9,650 nucleotides of DNA from Planctomycetaceae bacterium. GTDB taxonomy: Bacteria > Planctomycetota > Planctomycetia > Pirellulales > Thermoguttaceae. The notes below the pieces were generated by a model. The model was not told the origin of the DNA, did not search any database, and worked only from the letters and a program-made list of their open reading frames with translations. The position numbers and the translations under genes are program-made. Positions 1-6,818 of this stretch are shown here, one piece after another. Location: assembly GCA_031257725.1 (NCBI GenBank), contig JAIROD010000722.1, positions 1-9,650 on the forward strand. Direction: 5' to 3'. The number at the start of each line of letters is the position of its first letter. Positions within the stretch are counted from its first letter, which is position 1.

Positions 1-11
1 TTTCAAGCAAT

Positions 12-116
12 TAGTTAACGACGGGGTTTACCCCGTGTTTTAGGGTTAAGTTGAACAACGCGGGGCAAGCCCACGCCGTTAACTTTCGGTAAATTCTGAA
101 TTATTAGAGGTTCCCA
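12..116 (+). repeat. Left copy of 105-bp structured inverted repeat
   Basis: This copy matches the reverse complement of 2324-2428 over 105 bases with about six substitutions and no gaps. It is itself highly structured. AGTTAACG (13-20) and CGTTAACT (77-84) can close an outer stem. Inside lie a perfect hairpin ACGGGG-TTTA-CCCCGT (21-36) and a second hairpin built from GCGGGG and CCCACGC (60-76). The sequence could therefore fold into a branched structure in DNA or RNA. It lies just outside the promoter of the RloA-like gene. It encodes nothing obvious and is best described as a member of a palindromic repeat family, possibly mobile. The match is seen directly; mobility is inference. Confidence 0.9.
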
Positions 117-223
117 TATTTTTTTATACTCCGTAATGAATAGAATGCGGGATTATAGCAATTTCAGGAAAACATGGCAAGATATTAACAAGTTGCTCAG
201 GGACTGCCGCCGCATATTGACTC

Positions 224-251
224 TTGACAAAAAAAACGAAATTCTTATAAT
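224..251 (+). promoter_or_regulatory. Consensus sigma70 promoter of the rloAB-like operon
   Basis: A perfect -35 box TTGACA (224-229) and a perfect -10 box TATAAT (246-251) are separated by 16 bases. Transcription would start near base 258. That gives a leader of about 38 bases to the preferred ATG at 296, and only about 8 bases to the ATG at 266. No operator-like palindrome overlaps it, so expression may be strong and constitutive. It sits inside the flanking inverted repeats, so the cassette carries its own promoter. Confidence 0.75.
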
Positions 252-295
252 AACGATGTTTTTTAATGAAAATATGTAAAATAACGGCTAAAATT

Positions 296-1606
296 ATGTT
301 AATTGAGTTTAATATCGGCAATTTTCGCTCTTTCGGCGAAACGCAAAAATTCAGTTTTGTTGCCGGCAATTACGAAAAGAATTTGCCGGAGAATAAGATT
401 GTACGTCCCTTGCCCGGTATGAAAGGACTTGATTATCTTTCCGCCACAGCAATTTACGGAGCCAATGCTTCGGGAAAATCCAATCTTTTGACAGCATTCA
501 ACGCATTATGCAATTTTGTAGGTCAATCTTTTCGGTCTGATCCTAATTGGCCCACCTGTGCCGTTCCATTCAAGTTAAATGAATCGTTTCATAAATTACC
601 GACAACATTTGATATACACTTTGTTATTGGCGATGTCCGTTACCAATACACGCTTTCTCTAACAGCAGAAAAAGTTACTGTCGAAAGTTTGATAGCCTAC
701 CCCAAAGGAAGAAAGCAGGAATGGTATCGCCGACAGTGGAACGAAGCAACCGAACAATATGATTGGGATTTTGCAAATAATCTTGTAAAAAAAGGATTGC
801 CGCAAATTGCAAAAATAACAAGACCAAATGTTGCTTTCCTTTCTGCCGCTGCTCATCTTAATCATACACAACTTACAGAGGGATATAACTGGTTTACAAA
901 ATCGGTTAAAAGATTAAATTTTGCAGAAGGGATTTTAGTACCAATTCATACGATAGAATCAATGGAAAAATCGGAGAAACAGTATGCACAAATCCTTTCG
1001 TTTTTACAAAATGCGGACTTTGATATTACCAAAGGGTTAATTAGTGAAAAAGAATTGCCGGATAACGAAATTAGTAAAATGATTCCGCCTCCGGTATGGC
1101 AAAAAATTATTCAAAAACAAAAAGAACAAAATTTGCAGTCAACATTTAGATCGGTTTCGGTCTCTTTTTTTCATAAAGGAAAAAAGGAAGATATTGAGAT
1201 AGATTTCGAAAATGAAGAATCTGCCGGAACAAAACGATATTTTTCTCTGCTTGGTCCTTGGTTGGACGTTTTAGAAAACGGTTACGTTTTGATGATTGAT
1301 GAGTTGGAAACTTGCTTGCATCCGTTGTTGGTTGTTGAATTGATAAAATTGTTTCGCAGCCAATATAACAAAAATGGGGCGCAGTTGATATTTACCACGC
1401 ATAATCCGTTGTTGTTGGATGAAACTCTTTTACGCCGAGACCAAATTTGGTTCACTGAAAAAAAACCGACCGGCGAAACCAATTTGTATCCGTTGTCGGA
1501 CTTTTCGCCGCGCAAAGGGGAAGCCTTAATGAAAGGATATCTGACTGGACGATACGGAAGCATCCCTTTTATCCCCAATGGATTAGGATTGAAAGACAGT
1601 GAATAA
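296..1606 (+). CDS. rloA: AAA15-family ATPase, RloA/AbiLi-like defence protein
   Basis: Predicted ATPase of the AAA15/RloA type (OLD/SMC-like ABC ATPase fold), the partner of the RloB-like protein encoded next. Counting from an upstream ATG at 266 (446 residues), the Walker A is GANASGKS at residues 65-72. The linker motif ESAGTKRY precedes the Walker B VLMIDE at 341-346, and TTHN at 377-380 is the switch histidine. Family members typically begin M-L-I-x-F-x-x-x-N-F-R-S-F, so the ATG at 296 (MLIEFNIGNFRSF) is preferred over 266; neither has a clear Shine-Dalgarno. All core ATPase motifs are intact and no frameshift is seen. The stop overlaps the start of the next gene by 8 bases, a translationally coupled operon. 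In the family, such pairs are linked to restriction islands and to lactococcal AbiL abortive infection. A defence role here is inferred from family and pairing. Confidence 0.85.
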   Translation: MLIEFNIGNFRSFGETQKFSFVAGNYEKNLPENKIVRPLPGMKGLDYLSATAIYGANASGKSNLLTAFNALCNFVGQSFRSDPNWPTCAVPFKLNESFHKLPTTFDIHFVIGDVRYQYTLSLTAEKVTVESLIAYPKGRKQEWYRRQWNEATEQYDWDFANNLVKKGLPQIAKITRPNVAFLSAAAHLNHTQLTEGYNWFTKSVKRLNFAEGILVPIHTIESMEKSEKQYAQILSFLQNADFDITKGLISEKELPDNEISKMIPPPVWQKIIQKQKEQNLQSTFRSVSVSFFHKGKKEDIEIDFENEESAGTKRYFSLLGPWLDVLENGYVLMIDELETCLHPLLVVELIKLFRSQYNKNGAQLIFTTHNPLLLDETLLRRDQIWFTEKKPTGETNLYPLSDFSPRKGEALMKGYLTGRYGSIPFIPNGLGLKDSE

Positions 1607-2288
1607 AAAACCGCAGAAATTGACAGACAGGAATAAACGGTTTGCCCGAAAGAAACCCGATAAATTACCTGCCGCTAAAATTCTTATCGTTGTTGAAGGA
1701 CAATCAGAGGAAAAATACTTTAACGCATTGAAAAACTTATGGAAACTGCATACGGCATTTATCGTGTATAAACCGGATTGTACCGATCCTATCAGTTTGT
1801 TAGAAGCGGCATTGAAACAATTTGACCCCTCAACAAAAAACAACAGCATACTTGTAAATTCCTACGAAGAAATTTGGATTGTCTATGATCTTGAAAAACC
1901 CAATGATGAAAGAAGGAAACAATCGCAACAAGCAAAAAAACAAGCAGATAATTGTGTTGCGAAATACAATAGGACAAGAAGGGGGAAAATAAATCCGGTA
2001 GAAATCAATTTTGCTATTTCTGACCCTTCGTTTGAATTTTGGTATGTACTACACTATGAACCGACAACAAAATCATTTACCGGTGCCAGTGAAGTTGAGG
2101 ATTATCTGAAATGTCTTTGGAAAGGTTATGCAAAAAACTCTCAACCGACACAGGAAATTTTAGATACTACACAAACGGCGATAGAAAATGCCGAATGGGT
2201 GAGAAAGCAAAACGGAATAAACAATTCAACGGCACCGATGACGGATATTGATAAAATCGTTGACCGATTGAAACCAAAAGATTCCTGA
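1599..2288 (+). CDS. rloB: RloB/AbiLii-like protein, probable Toprim-type nuclease effector
   Basis: A 229-residue RloB-family protein starting at GTG 1599, inside the last codons of the ATPase gene. A basic N-terminus (K/R-rich, residues 3-22) is followed by the family's opening strand and acidic motif ILIVVEGQSEEKYF (28-41, with E33). Next comes a second acidic strand EIWIVYDLE (91-99, with D97), then the diagnostic AISDPSFEFWYVLH (139-152), which corresponds to the family pattern S-x-P-x-F-E-x-W-x-x-L-H. The E and D placement fits a Toprim-like metal site. RloB proteins are therefore thought to be nucleic-acid-acting effectors controlled by the partner ATPase, as in OLD-like defence pairs. 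Substrate and trigger cannot be read from the sequence. Length is normal for the family and all key residues appear present. Confidence 0.85.
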   Translation: MNKKPQKLTDRNKRFARKKPDKLPAAKILIVVEGQSEEKYFNALKNLWKLHTAFIVYKPDCTDPISLLEAALKQFDPSTKNNSILVNSYEEIWIVYDLEKPNDERRKQSQQAKKQADNCVAKYNRTRRGKINPVEINFAISDPSFEFWYVLHYEPTTKSFTGASEVEDYLKCLWKGYAKNSQPTQEILDTTQTAIENAEWVRKQNGINNSTAPMTDIDKIVDRLKPKDS

Positions 2289-2292
2289 TTCA

Positions 2293-2315
2293 AACCGGCA
2301 ACGCAGTTACCGGTT
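2293..2315 (+). terminator. Hairpin directly after the rloB-like gene
   Basis: AACCGG (2293-2298) pairs with CCGGTT (2310-2315). After one mismatch, AAC pairs with GTT, leaving a GCA loop. It begins five bases after the stop codon at 2288, where a terminator is expected, but no U-run follows. It could be a weak or factor-assisted terminator, or an mRNA 3'-end stabiliser. Confidence 0.35.
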
Positions 2316-2323
2316 CGGACTAT

Positions 2324-2428
2324 TGGGAATCTCTAATAATTCGGAATTTACTGAAAGTTAACGGCGTGGGCTTGCCCCGCGTTGTTCGACTTAACCCAAC
2401 AACACGGGGTAAACCCCGTCGTTAACTA
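2324..2428 (-). repeat. Right copy of 105-bp structured inverted repeat
   Basis: This is the inverted partner of 12-116 (about 94% identical, no indels), with both internal hairpins and the outer AGTTAACG/CGTTAACT arms conserved. It lies between the convergent rloB-like gene and the lipoprotein gene, so its folded RNA could also act as a two-way transcription barrier. Outside the repeat ends, the left flank (ending GCAAT) and right flank (TTAAC) show no evident target-site duplication. Just outside this copy, TAGTTAA is repeated in tandem (reverse strand). Confidence 0.9.
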
Positions 2429-2471
2429 TTAACTAAATGGGGTTAATAAAATAGACGCTGTTGCATTGTGT

Positions 2472-2987
2472 TTATTTGTCATCAAGTTCAAACAGATAGT
2501 TGTTTTGCTTCTTATTGACAGTTGCACTTAATAACGGTTTGTCAATTTGAGCGTACTTTGCCGGAAGAATTGATTTCATCGTTGGACGTTGATTATTTTG
2601 CGGCTCTTCGCTCGAACCCCATTGCGGAATTTGTGGAACTTGTAATATTTGTGATTCTGCTGGTGGAATAGGATTTCCATTTGCATCCAACGCTACAATT
2701 TTTTCGACGAGTACATTGTATTCACCGGCAACAGCACCGGACTTTTCTGCACCTGCCGTAAACAACGAAAATGTTCCATCCGAATTGGTAATAGCCGCTG
2801 CCATCACACCTGACGGGTCTTTCGGATAAAAACTAATTTGAGCCCCGCCCAACGGTTGACTATTGAATAAAAGTTTTCCACTCGCAGGATAAACCACATG
2901 TCCTCCCGTGTCGCATCCGGAAAAAAATACACAAACAGTCAACACTAAAATAACAGTTAAAGTCGTCCGATAAAAATGGGTTTTCAT
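2472..2987 (-). CDS. Small lipoprotein with carboxypeptidase-regulatory-like domain
   Basis: A 171-residue predicted lipoprotein. Residues 1-25 form a signal peptide with a hydrophobic core and a lipobox-like F-S-G-C ending at C25. The mature part opens with a strand pattern (YPASGKLLFNSQPLGGAQISFYP) followed by GxF and GEYxV turns. This is typical of the transthyretin-like or carboxypeptidase-regulatory-like small lipoproteins abundant in Planctomycetes. The middle is rich in Pro, Gln and Asn. The start is well supported by AGGAG five bases upstream. The gene lies 103 bases downstream of the DUF1559 gene on the same strand, the common planctomycete order, so the two are probably co-transcribed. 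Cell-surface or periplasmic localisation is expected; the molecular role is unknown. Confidence 0.8.
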   Translation of the reverse strand: MKTHFYRTTLTVILVLTVCVFFSGCDTGGHVVYPASGKLLFNSQPLGGAQISFYPKDPSGVMAAAITNSDGTFSLFTAGAEKSGAVAGEYNVLVEKIVALDANGNPIPPAESQILQVPQIPQWGSSEEPQNNQRPTMKSILPAKYAQIDKPLLSATVNKKQNNYLFELDDK

Positions 2988-3090
2988 AAAAACTCCTTGA
3001 AAATTAAAGGTAAAAATTAAAATAACGATTCAGTCGATTGTTGTATCATGAAAAACGGATTCGTGATCCTATTTCAATATTTTTTATTTT

Positions 3091-4350
3091 TCACGGTAAC
3101 GATACACTTTCTCCGCCAAATGCGCTTCCGAGAGCACCTAAAACGCCGAATACGCTTTGTTGACCGTAGTTATCTACCATGTACCACACATTCTTTGAGA
3201 TATCGCCTGAATTGATAGTATTACTGATAAAATGAGTAGAGCCGTCAGCCATTGCGACATTGGCACCGCCAGGGTGATAGCTGCTCAATGAGATAATTAA
3301 ACTGGCATAAGAAGGATTATCTTCAAGTTTACCAACCATACACGACGGTGAATTTGGAGGCAGCATTGAGTAAAACGCACTTATTCCAGAGCAACCTTGC
3401 GCCCAAGACATTCCCATGTAGCCGACACTGTCGTAAGTGCCGTTTTTCCAACCTGCGACAGAAGCTAAACACCAAGTCATTGTTCCTGTCCAATCACTCC
3501 CCCCTAACTTTTTTCCTGCTAAGTCACCACGATTACGCCGATTATTTTCTGACGATGAATAACTTGTGTTAGAACCGCATAGAACTTCGCCGAGTAGAAA
3601 AGTATTGGTTGTTCCGTCAGTAATAAACGAAAAGTTGCGTCCGCTTTGTGAAGCTCCTCGCGGTCGTGCGAACACGCCGCGAAAATGTCTTGGTCCATCG
3701 ACACCGCCAGCTGGGTGAACTTCGCTGCAACCCCAGTGTGATCCGTAGTCGCCGACACTGGCAAGGTAATTACGGCGTCCGGTTCCGTCAACAAGCACTT
3801 GCGCTTGAGGATCAGACGGGCAAATCAGATTCGGAATTTGCCTACGGTAAGGAATATAATCCGGATTCCAAGGTTCACCCCCGAATGACGCGTAATTTGT
3901 TGTTCCGGCAAAAGATGCCGCCGTACCGCCTGCTGACATCATCTCGTAAACAGGATTTTGTTCTGCGAACGGCAACAACCAAACATTCCAAGCGAGTTGA
4001 TGATCATTGATGTTTTTGCCAAGCTTACCAAGCGGAGGTAATTCTTGGTGTGTGTCATGATGGTTATGACATGCGAGTGCCCATTGTTTGAGGTTGTTCG
4101 AACATTGCATCCGCCTTGCCGCCTCACGTGCGGCTTGAACGGCAGGCAACAGAAGAGCGATTAACACGCCGATAATCGCAATCACCACCAGAAGTTCGAC
4201 TAACGTAAAGCCGAACCGGAAAGAGGGGGAAAAAGATAAGAATTTTGCGGAAAACTGTTGGGAAAACCAACTTTTTCCGCTCTCCGTTTTTAACTTTCCT
4301 CTACATACTGCCCCCCCCCCCCCTGTCTTGCCCATTTTAACATTTGGCAT
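3091..4350 (-). CDS. DUF1559 prepilin-like protein with 5' poly-G tract (possibly phase-variable)
   Basis: Planctomycete DUF1559 protein of 419 residues from ATG 4350. A type IV prepilin-type segment GFTLVELLVVIAIIGVL begins at G47, with cleavage expected after G47 and E52 as the conserved +5 Glu. AAREAARRMQCSNNLKQ follows, then the family's LICPSDP, and near the C-terminus H359-x9-DG (H-PGGANVAMA-DG). It is probably exported and pseudopilin-like; function is unknown. The 5' end is odd. This ATG has no ribosome site and is followed after nine codons by a run of 13 G. A better start, ATG 4403 with AAGGAG seven bases upstream, is in another frame and reaches a stop shortly after the tract. With 14 or 11 G, that start would read straight into the prepilin domain. 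The body is intact; the displayed start is uncertain. Confidence 0.85.
   Translation of the reverse strand: MPNVKMGKTGGGGAVCRGKLKTESGKSWFSQQFSAKFLSFSPSFRFGFTLVELLVVIAIIGVLIALLLPAVQAAREAARRMQCSNNLKQWALACHNHHDTHQELPPLGKLGKNINDHQLAWNVWLLPFAEQNPVYEMMSAGGTAASFAGTTNYASFGGEPWNPDYIPYRRQIPNLICPSDPQAQVLVDGTGRRNYLASVGDYGSHWGCSEVHPAGGVDGPRHFRGVFARPRGASQSGRNFSFITDGTTNTFLLGEVLCGSNTSYSSSENNRRNRGDLAGKKLGGSDWTGTMTWCLASVAGWKNGTYDSVGYMGMSWAQGCSGISAFYSMLPPNSPSCMVGKLEDNPSYASLIISLSSYHPGGANVAMADGSTHFISNTINSGDISKNVWYMVDNYGQQSVFGVLGALGSAFGGESVSLP
4311..4323 (-). repeat. G13 homopolymer tract in 5' end of DUF1559 gene
   Basis: Thirteen consecutive C on the plus strand, so G13 in the mRNA, encode the GGGG stretch between the start codons and the prepilin segment. 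No ATG, GTG or TTG in the prepilin frame is found between the tract and that segment, so translation must cross the tract. A length change of one base switches which upstream ATG is in frame. Such tracts are prone to slipped-strand change, and also to sequencing error. Confidence 0.9.
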
Positions 4351-4400
4351 TTTTCAAAGAGACACGCCCAAATCTCAACCCAACACATCACTCCATTTTT

Positions 4401-4416
4401 CATCGTCAATCTCCTT
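4401..4416 (-). promoter_or_regulatory. Strong ribosome binding site and alternative ATG for the DUF1559 gene
   Basis: AAGGAG (4411-4416, minus strand) lies seven bases before ATG 4403. The start of the downstream lipoprotein gene has a comparable AAGGAG site, and the ATG at 4350 has none. In the present sequence this start gives about 37 codons ending at TAA just past the G tract. Adding one G would fuse it to the prepilin-type protein. Confidence 0.7.
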
Positions 4417-4506
4417 ATTTTATAAGGTGTCATTGAAATCACTGCGAAACATTGCCGAAAAACAACACGGCAAGAAAAAAATGAATCGCAATTGAATGAG
4501 TTTCAC

Positions 4507-4535
4507 AGTTTACACAGAACAATGTAAATTGTCAA
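4507..4535 (-). promoter_or_regulatory. Sigma70 promoter of the DUF1559-lipoprotein operon
   Basis: On the minus strand TTGACA (4530-4535) is followed after exactly 17 bases by TAAACT (4507-4512), four of six matches to the -10 consensus. Transcription would start near 4500, leaving an untranslated leader of about 97 bases to ATG 4403. The leader contains a hairpin TTGCCG/CGGCAA (4452-4473) with a ten-base loop. Confidence 0.6.
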
Positions 4536-4566
4536 CAGGAATTTTCCCTTTGAAAGAAATTTTTTT

Positions 4567-4789
4567 TAATTATTCAGTAGATTGGTCATTCGATGGTAGG
4601 CAACCGCTCGCTGAGCGGTTTTTACTATACGGCGTACTCGCCAACTTGACCCTGTTGACGAATGGAAATTAAAAACCAAACAGCGTACAACACAACAACA
4701 AACCAACCGGCGCAACCTTTCAGCGAAAGGTTGCCTACCTCTTGATTATTGGCCTAATGATAAATAAAAAGATCGCTACTGAATAGTTA
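4567..4789. repeat. MITE-like element with two nested pairs of inverted repeats
   Basis: An outer inverted pair is formed by TAATTATTCAGTAG (4567-4580) and CTACTGAATAGTTA (4776-4789), 13 of 14 matching. An inner pair of 26 bases (4595-4620 and 4714-4739) shares GGTAGGCAACC at its outer edge. Each inner copy is a perfect hairpin: AACCGCTC-GCT-GAGCGGTT on the left and AACCTTTC-AGC-GAAAGGTT on the right. The stems differ in sequence but stay fully paired. The approximately 93 bases between them encode nothing recognisable. The roughly 223-bp size, terminal repeats and lack of a gene fit a non-autonomous element or REP-pair (BIME-like) arrangement. Confidence 0.7.
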
Positions 4790-4831
4790 CAAATAAACTT
4801 TCAGGATATTTTTTCGCAACCTTCCGCTTGC

Positions 4832-4867
4832 GGCTCTGAAGACGGTTCTGAAGACGGTTCTGAAGAC
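4832..4867 (+). repeat. Three tandem 12-bp repeats
   Basis: GGCTCTGAAGAC is followed by two identical GGTTCTGAAGAC units with no spacing. The period is a multiple of three (Gly-Ser-Glu-Asp in one frame), but no supported ORF covers it. There are no spacers, so this is not a CRISPR. It is a short minisatellite in a non-coding stretch, with CCGC-TT-GCGG just before it. Confidence 0.8.
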
Positions 4868-4989
4868 TGCCGCCATGAAATACGCGATAACCTAATCGTC
4901 CCCCCAAAACAACAAACGCTTCCAAACAAATCAAGGTAAGGTCGTCAGGACGATAAAAGTACGAATTTATTGTAATAATATAACAGTAT

Positions 4990-5003
4990 TAGGCTAAAGC
5001 CTA
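4990..5003. repeat. Short palindrome TAGGCT-AA-AGCCTA
   Basis: A perfect 6-bp inverted repeat with a 2-base centre (5-bp stem if a TAAA loop forms), in the gene-poor interval 4790-5261. The rest of that interval shows no supported gene. A 61-codon ORF at 5028-5213 lacks a ribosome site and any recognisable motif. Confidence 0.5.
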
Positions 5004-5261
5004 CGGTTAATAAAGTATTTTATTTAATTGTCCCTGTTGGACTTCGGATTTACGTCCACACACACCGTCAAGCCGGTTATTGCCCTTCAATCGCCCACCT
5101 TTAGTTACGGCTACGCCGCGATAGGGTACTGGAATTTAAAACAAAAGATGATACACTTTTATTCAATGTTGCCTACTCATAATAGGTTAAAACAATCAGG
5201 ATTTTTCGATTAAATGTTCCAAATTTTCAATTAAATCAATTTTATAAAAAGCGGTGATATT

Positions 5262-6656
5262 ATGTCCATTAATATGAGTGGAGTGGAATTTCTTGTTAAG
5301 GAAACACAGGGACTTTCGGAGGCCAATGGTCCTAAATCATTGATGCCAACCTCACTTCGTTCTGCGGAAGGAAATCTGAATGTTTGCTGGGCAATCCCAA
5401 ATTGGTCACGTTGGCGGCAGTCCGCCCATGATATTAAAGAGTATGTTCTGGCAAATCTTGATACGCTTCTCGAACAATTCGTAACAAAACTTGAAGCCAA
5501 AGGAGTTACGGTTCTTTGGGCTGCCGACGCGACAGAAGCAAATAATCTGATTCTCGGTTTGGCAAGAAAATACAACGTCAAAACGGCAGTCAAAGGGAAA
5601 TCAATGGTTAGTGAAGAAATCGGGCTAAACCATTTTCTCGAACAACACGGAATCAAAGCTCTCGAAACAGACTTAGGTGAATACATTGTCCAACTGGCGG
5701 GACAACGCCCAACACATATTGTTACACCAGCACTGCATTTATCCGCATCGGAAATCGGACAACTTTTCACTGATAAACTTGGTGAACACTACACCGCAGT
5801 TCATGAGGAATTAACCGCGATTGCCCGAAAAAAACTTCGGCAGGAATTTATTCATGCCGATCTCGGATTTTCCGGCGTCAACTTTGGTATCGCAGAAACC
5901 GGAACGCTGGCTCTCGTTGAAAACGAAGGCAATATCGGTCTTTCTACTTCATCACCCAAAGTTCATATCGCATTAATGGGACTTGAAAAAATTATTCCCC
6001 GACTTGATGATTTGCCCTTGTTTTTGAATATGTTACCGCGAATGGGAACCGGTCAAAAATTAACTTCCTATGTTCATCTTTTTAACGGTGCGGCACCGGG
6101 ACGTGAAATGTATTTGATTCTTGTCGATAACGGACGAATTAACGCACTGAAAAATCAGGAATTTCGTGAAATTTTGCAATGTATTCGTTGTGGTCTTTGC
6201 ATGAATAATTGTCCTGTTTATCGTCATGTTGGCGGATGGGCATACGGTTGGGTTTATCCGGGACCACTCGGCTCCGTTCTTGTTCCGCAATTACTCGGTA
6301 TCAAAACAGCATGGAAATTACCATTTGCTTGTTCGTTGTGCGGGGCGTGCAGTTCGATCTGTCCGGTAAAAATCGATTTGGCTCATCTCATCGTCCGGCT
6401 TCGCCGAAAAGCAGTTCAAGCCAAAACACCAGCCGGAAATTGGATTGAAACATTAACGTGGAAAAATTACGCATTCTGGATGCAAAGTGGTTTTCGTTTC
6501 CGATTTCTGATGCGTTTTGTCAAATTTGGTATTCGAACCGCCCCATTTTTACCCTGGCACCCGGACAAACTCGGAGCCTGGACTCGCGGCAGAACATTGC
6601 CCAAACCATCAAAGGAAGGTTCCTTCCGCAAATGGTGGGCTGCCAACCGGCATTAG
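5262..6656 (+). CDS. lutB: LutB-type iron-sulfur protein of L-lactate utilisation
   Basis: A 464-residue LutB/YkgF-like protein, close to the family's usual length. LutB works with LutA and LutC in the cytoplasmic L-lactate to pyruvate oxidation complex. The N-terminal part (about 60-290) is the LutB/LutC-type domain, with AVKGKSMVSEEIGLN near 109-123 and GIAETGTLALVENEGN near 209-224. Two [4Fe-4S] motifs follow: C307-x2-C310-x2-C313-x3-C317-P and C357-x2-C360-x2-C363-x3-C367-P, all cysteines present. The basic C-terminus ends in a Trp-rich segment typical of LutB. The ATG 5262 start has only a weak GGTG seven bases upstream; an in-frame ATG at 5274 is possible. No lutA or lutC lies next to it here, so partners must be encoded elsewhere. 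The family call is firm; participation in lactate oxidation is inferred from the family. Confidence 0.93.
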   Translation: MSINMSGVEFLVKETQGLSEANGPKSLMPTSLRSAEGNLNVCWAIPNWSRWRQSAHDIKEYVLANLDTLLEQFVTKLEAKGVTVLWAADATEANNLILGLARKYNVKTAVKGKSMVSEEIGLNHFLEQHGIKALETDLGEYIVQLAGQRPTHIVTPALHLSASEIGQLFTDKLGEHYTAVHEELTAIARKKLRQEFIHADLGFSGVNFGIAETGTLALVENEGNIGLSTSSPKVHIALMGLEKIIPRLDDLPLFLNMLPRMGTGQKLTSYVHLFNGAAPGREMYLILVDNGRINALKNQEFREILQCIRCGLCMNNCPVYRHVGGWAYGWVYPGPLGSVLVPQLLGIKTAWKLPFACSLCGACSSICPVKIDLAHLIVRLRRKAVQAKTPAGNWIETLTWKNYAFWMQSGFRFRFLMRFVKFGIRTAPFLPWHPDKLGAWTRGRTLPKPSKEGSFRKWWAANRH

Positions 6657-6669
6657 AATAGAAGGGAAG

Positions 6670-6723
6670 ATGTCAAAATTACAAGGGATAATACTGTTCG
6701 CGTGTGCAAGTTATTGTATGTAA
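6670..6723 (+). CDS. Possible truncated small ORF after lutB (17 codons)
   Basis: Thirteen bases after the lutB stop, a purine-rich GAAGGGA lies just ahead of ATG 6670. That ATG opens a 17-codon frame beginning MSKLQGIILFACASY, with a hydrophobic run like the start of a signal peptide. It stops at TAA 6721-6723, exactly where the AACTATTCAGTA repeat motif begins. It may be the stump of a gene once co-transcribed with lutB and cut off by a repeat insertion, or it may be chance. Confidence 0.25.
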   Translation: MSKLQGIILFACASYCM

Positions 6724-6780
6724 AACTATTCAGTATTGCGGAGAAAGTTTATTTTTCTGTCCCGTCAAGGGACAGAAAAA
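6724..6780. repeat. Repeat end motif plus 12-bp perfect hairpin
   Basis: AACTATTCAGTA (6724-6735) is identical to the inverted outer motif of the 4567-4789 element (4777-4788). It is followed by a perfect 12-bp stem: TTTTTCTGTCCC (6752-6763), loop GTCAA, GGGACAGAAAAA (6769-6780). The U-run is on the 5' arm and no U-run follows on either strand, so this is not a classical intrinsic terminator. A structured repeat or partial mobile element is more likely, though the hairpin could still slow transcription leaving lutB. Confidence 0.6.
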
Positions 6781-6818
6781 TGGTAGAAAACCGTATCAGG
6801 AATGATTTCTTTCACACT

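Noticed and set aside
3648..4010. Long ORF opposite the DUF1559 gene (120 codons)
   Set aside because: It lies entirely antisense to a well-supported gene with conserved family motifs and has no family resemblance of its own.
4832..4867. Tandem 12-bp repeats as a CRISPR or coding repeat
   Set aside because: The three units are contiguous without spacers, and no supported reading frame with a ribosome site runs through them.
5028..5213. 61-codon ORF upstream of lutB
   Set aside because: No ribosome site, no recognisable motif, and it lies in a repeat-rich non-coding region; composition looks non-coding.
6752..6780. Perfect 12-bp hairpin as an intrinsic terminator of lutB
   Set aside because: The U-run is on the 5' arm of the stem on either strand and no U-run follows the 3' arm.
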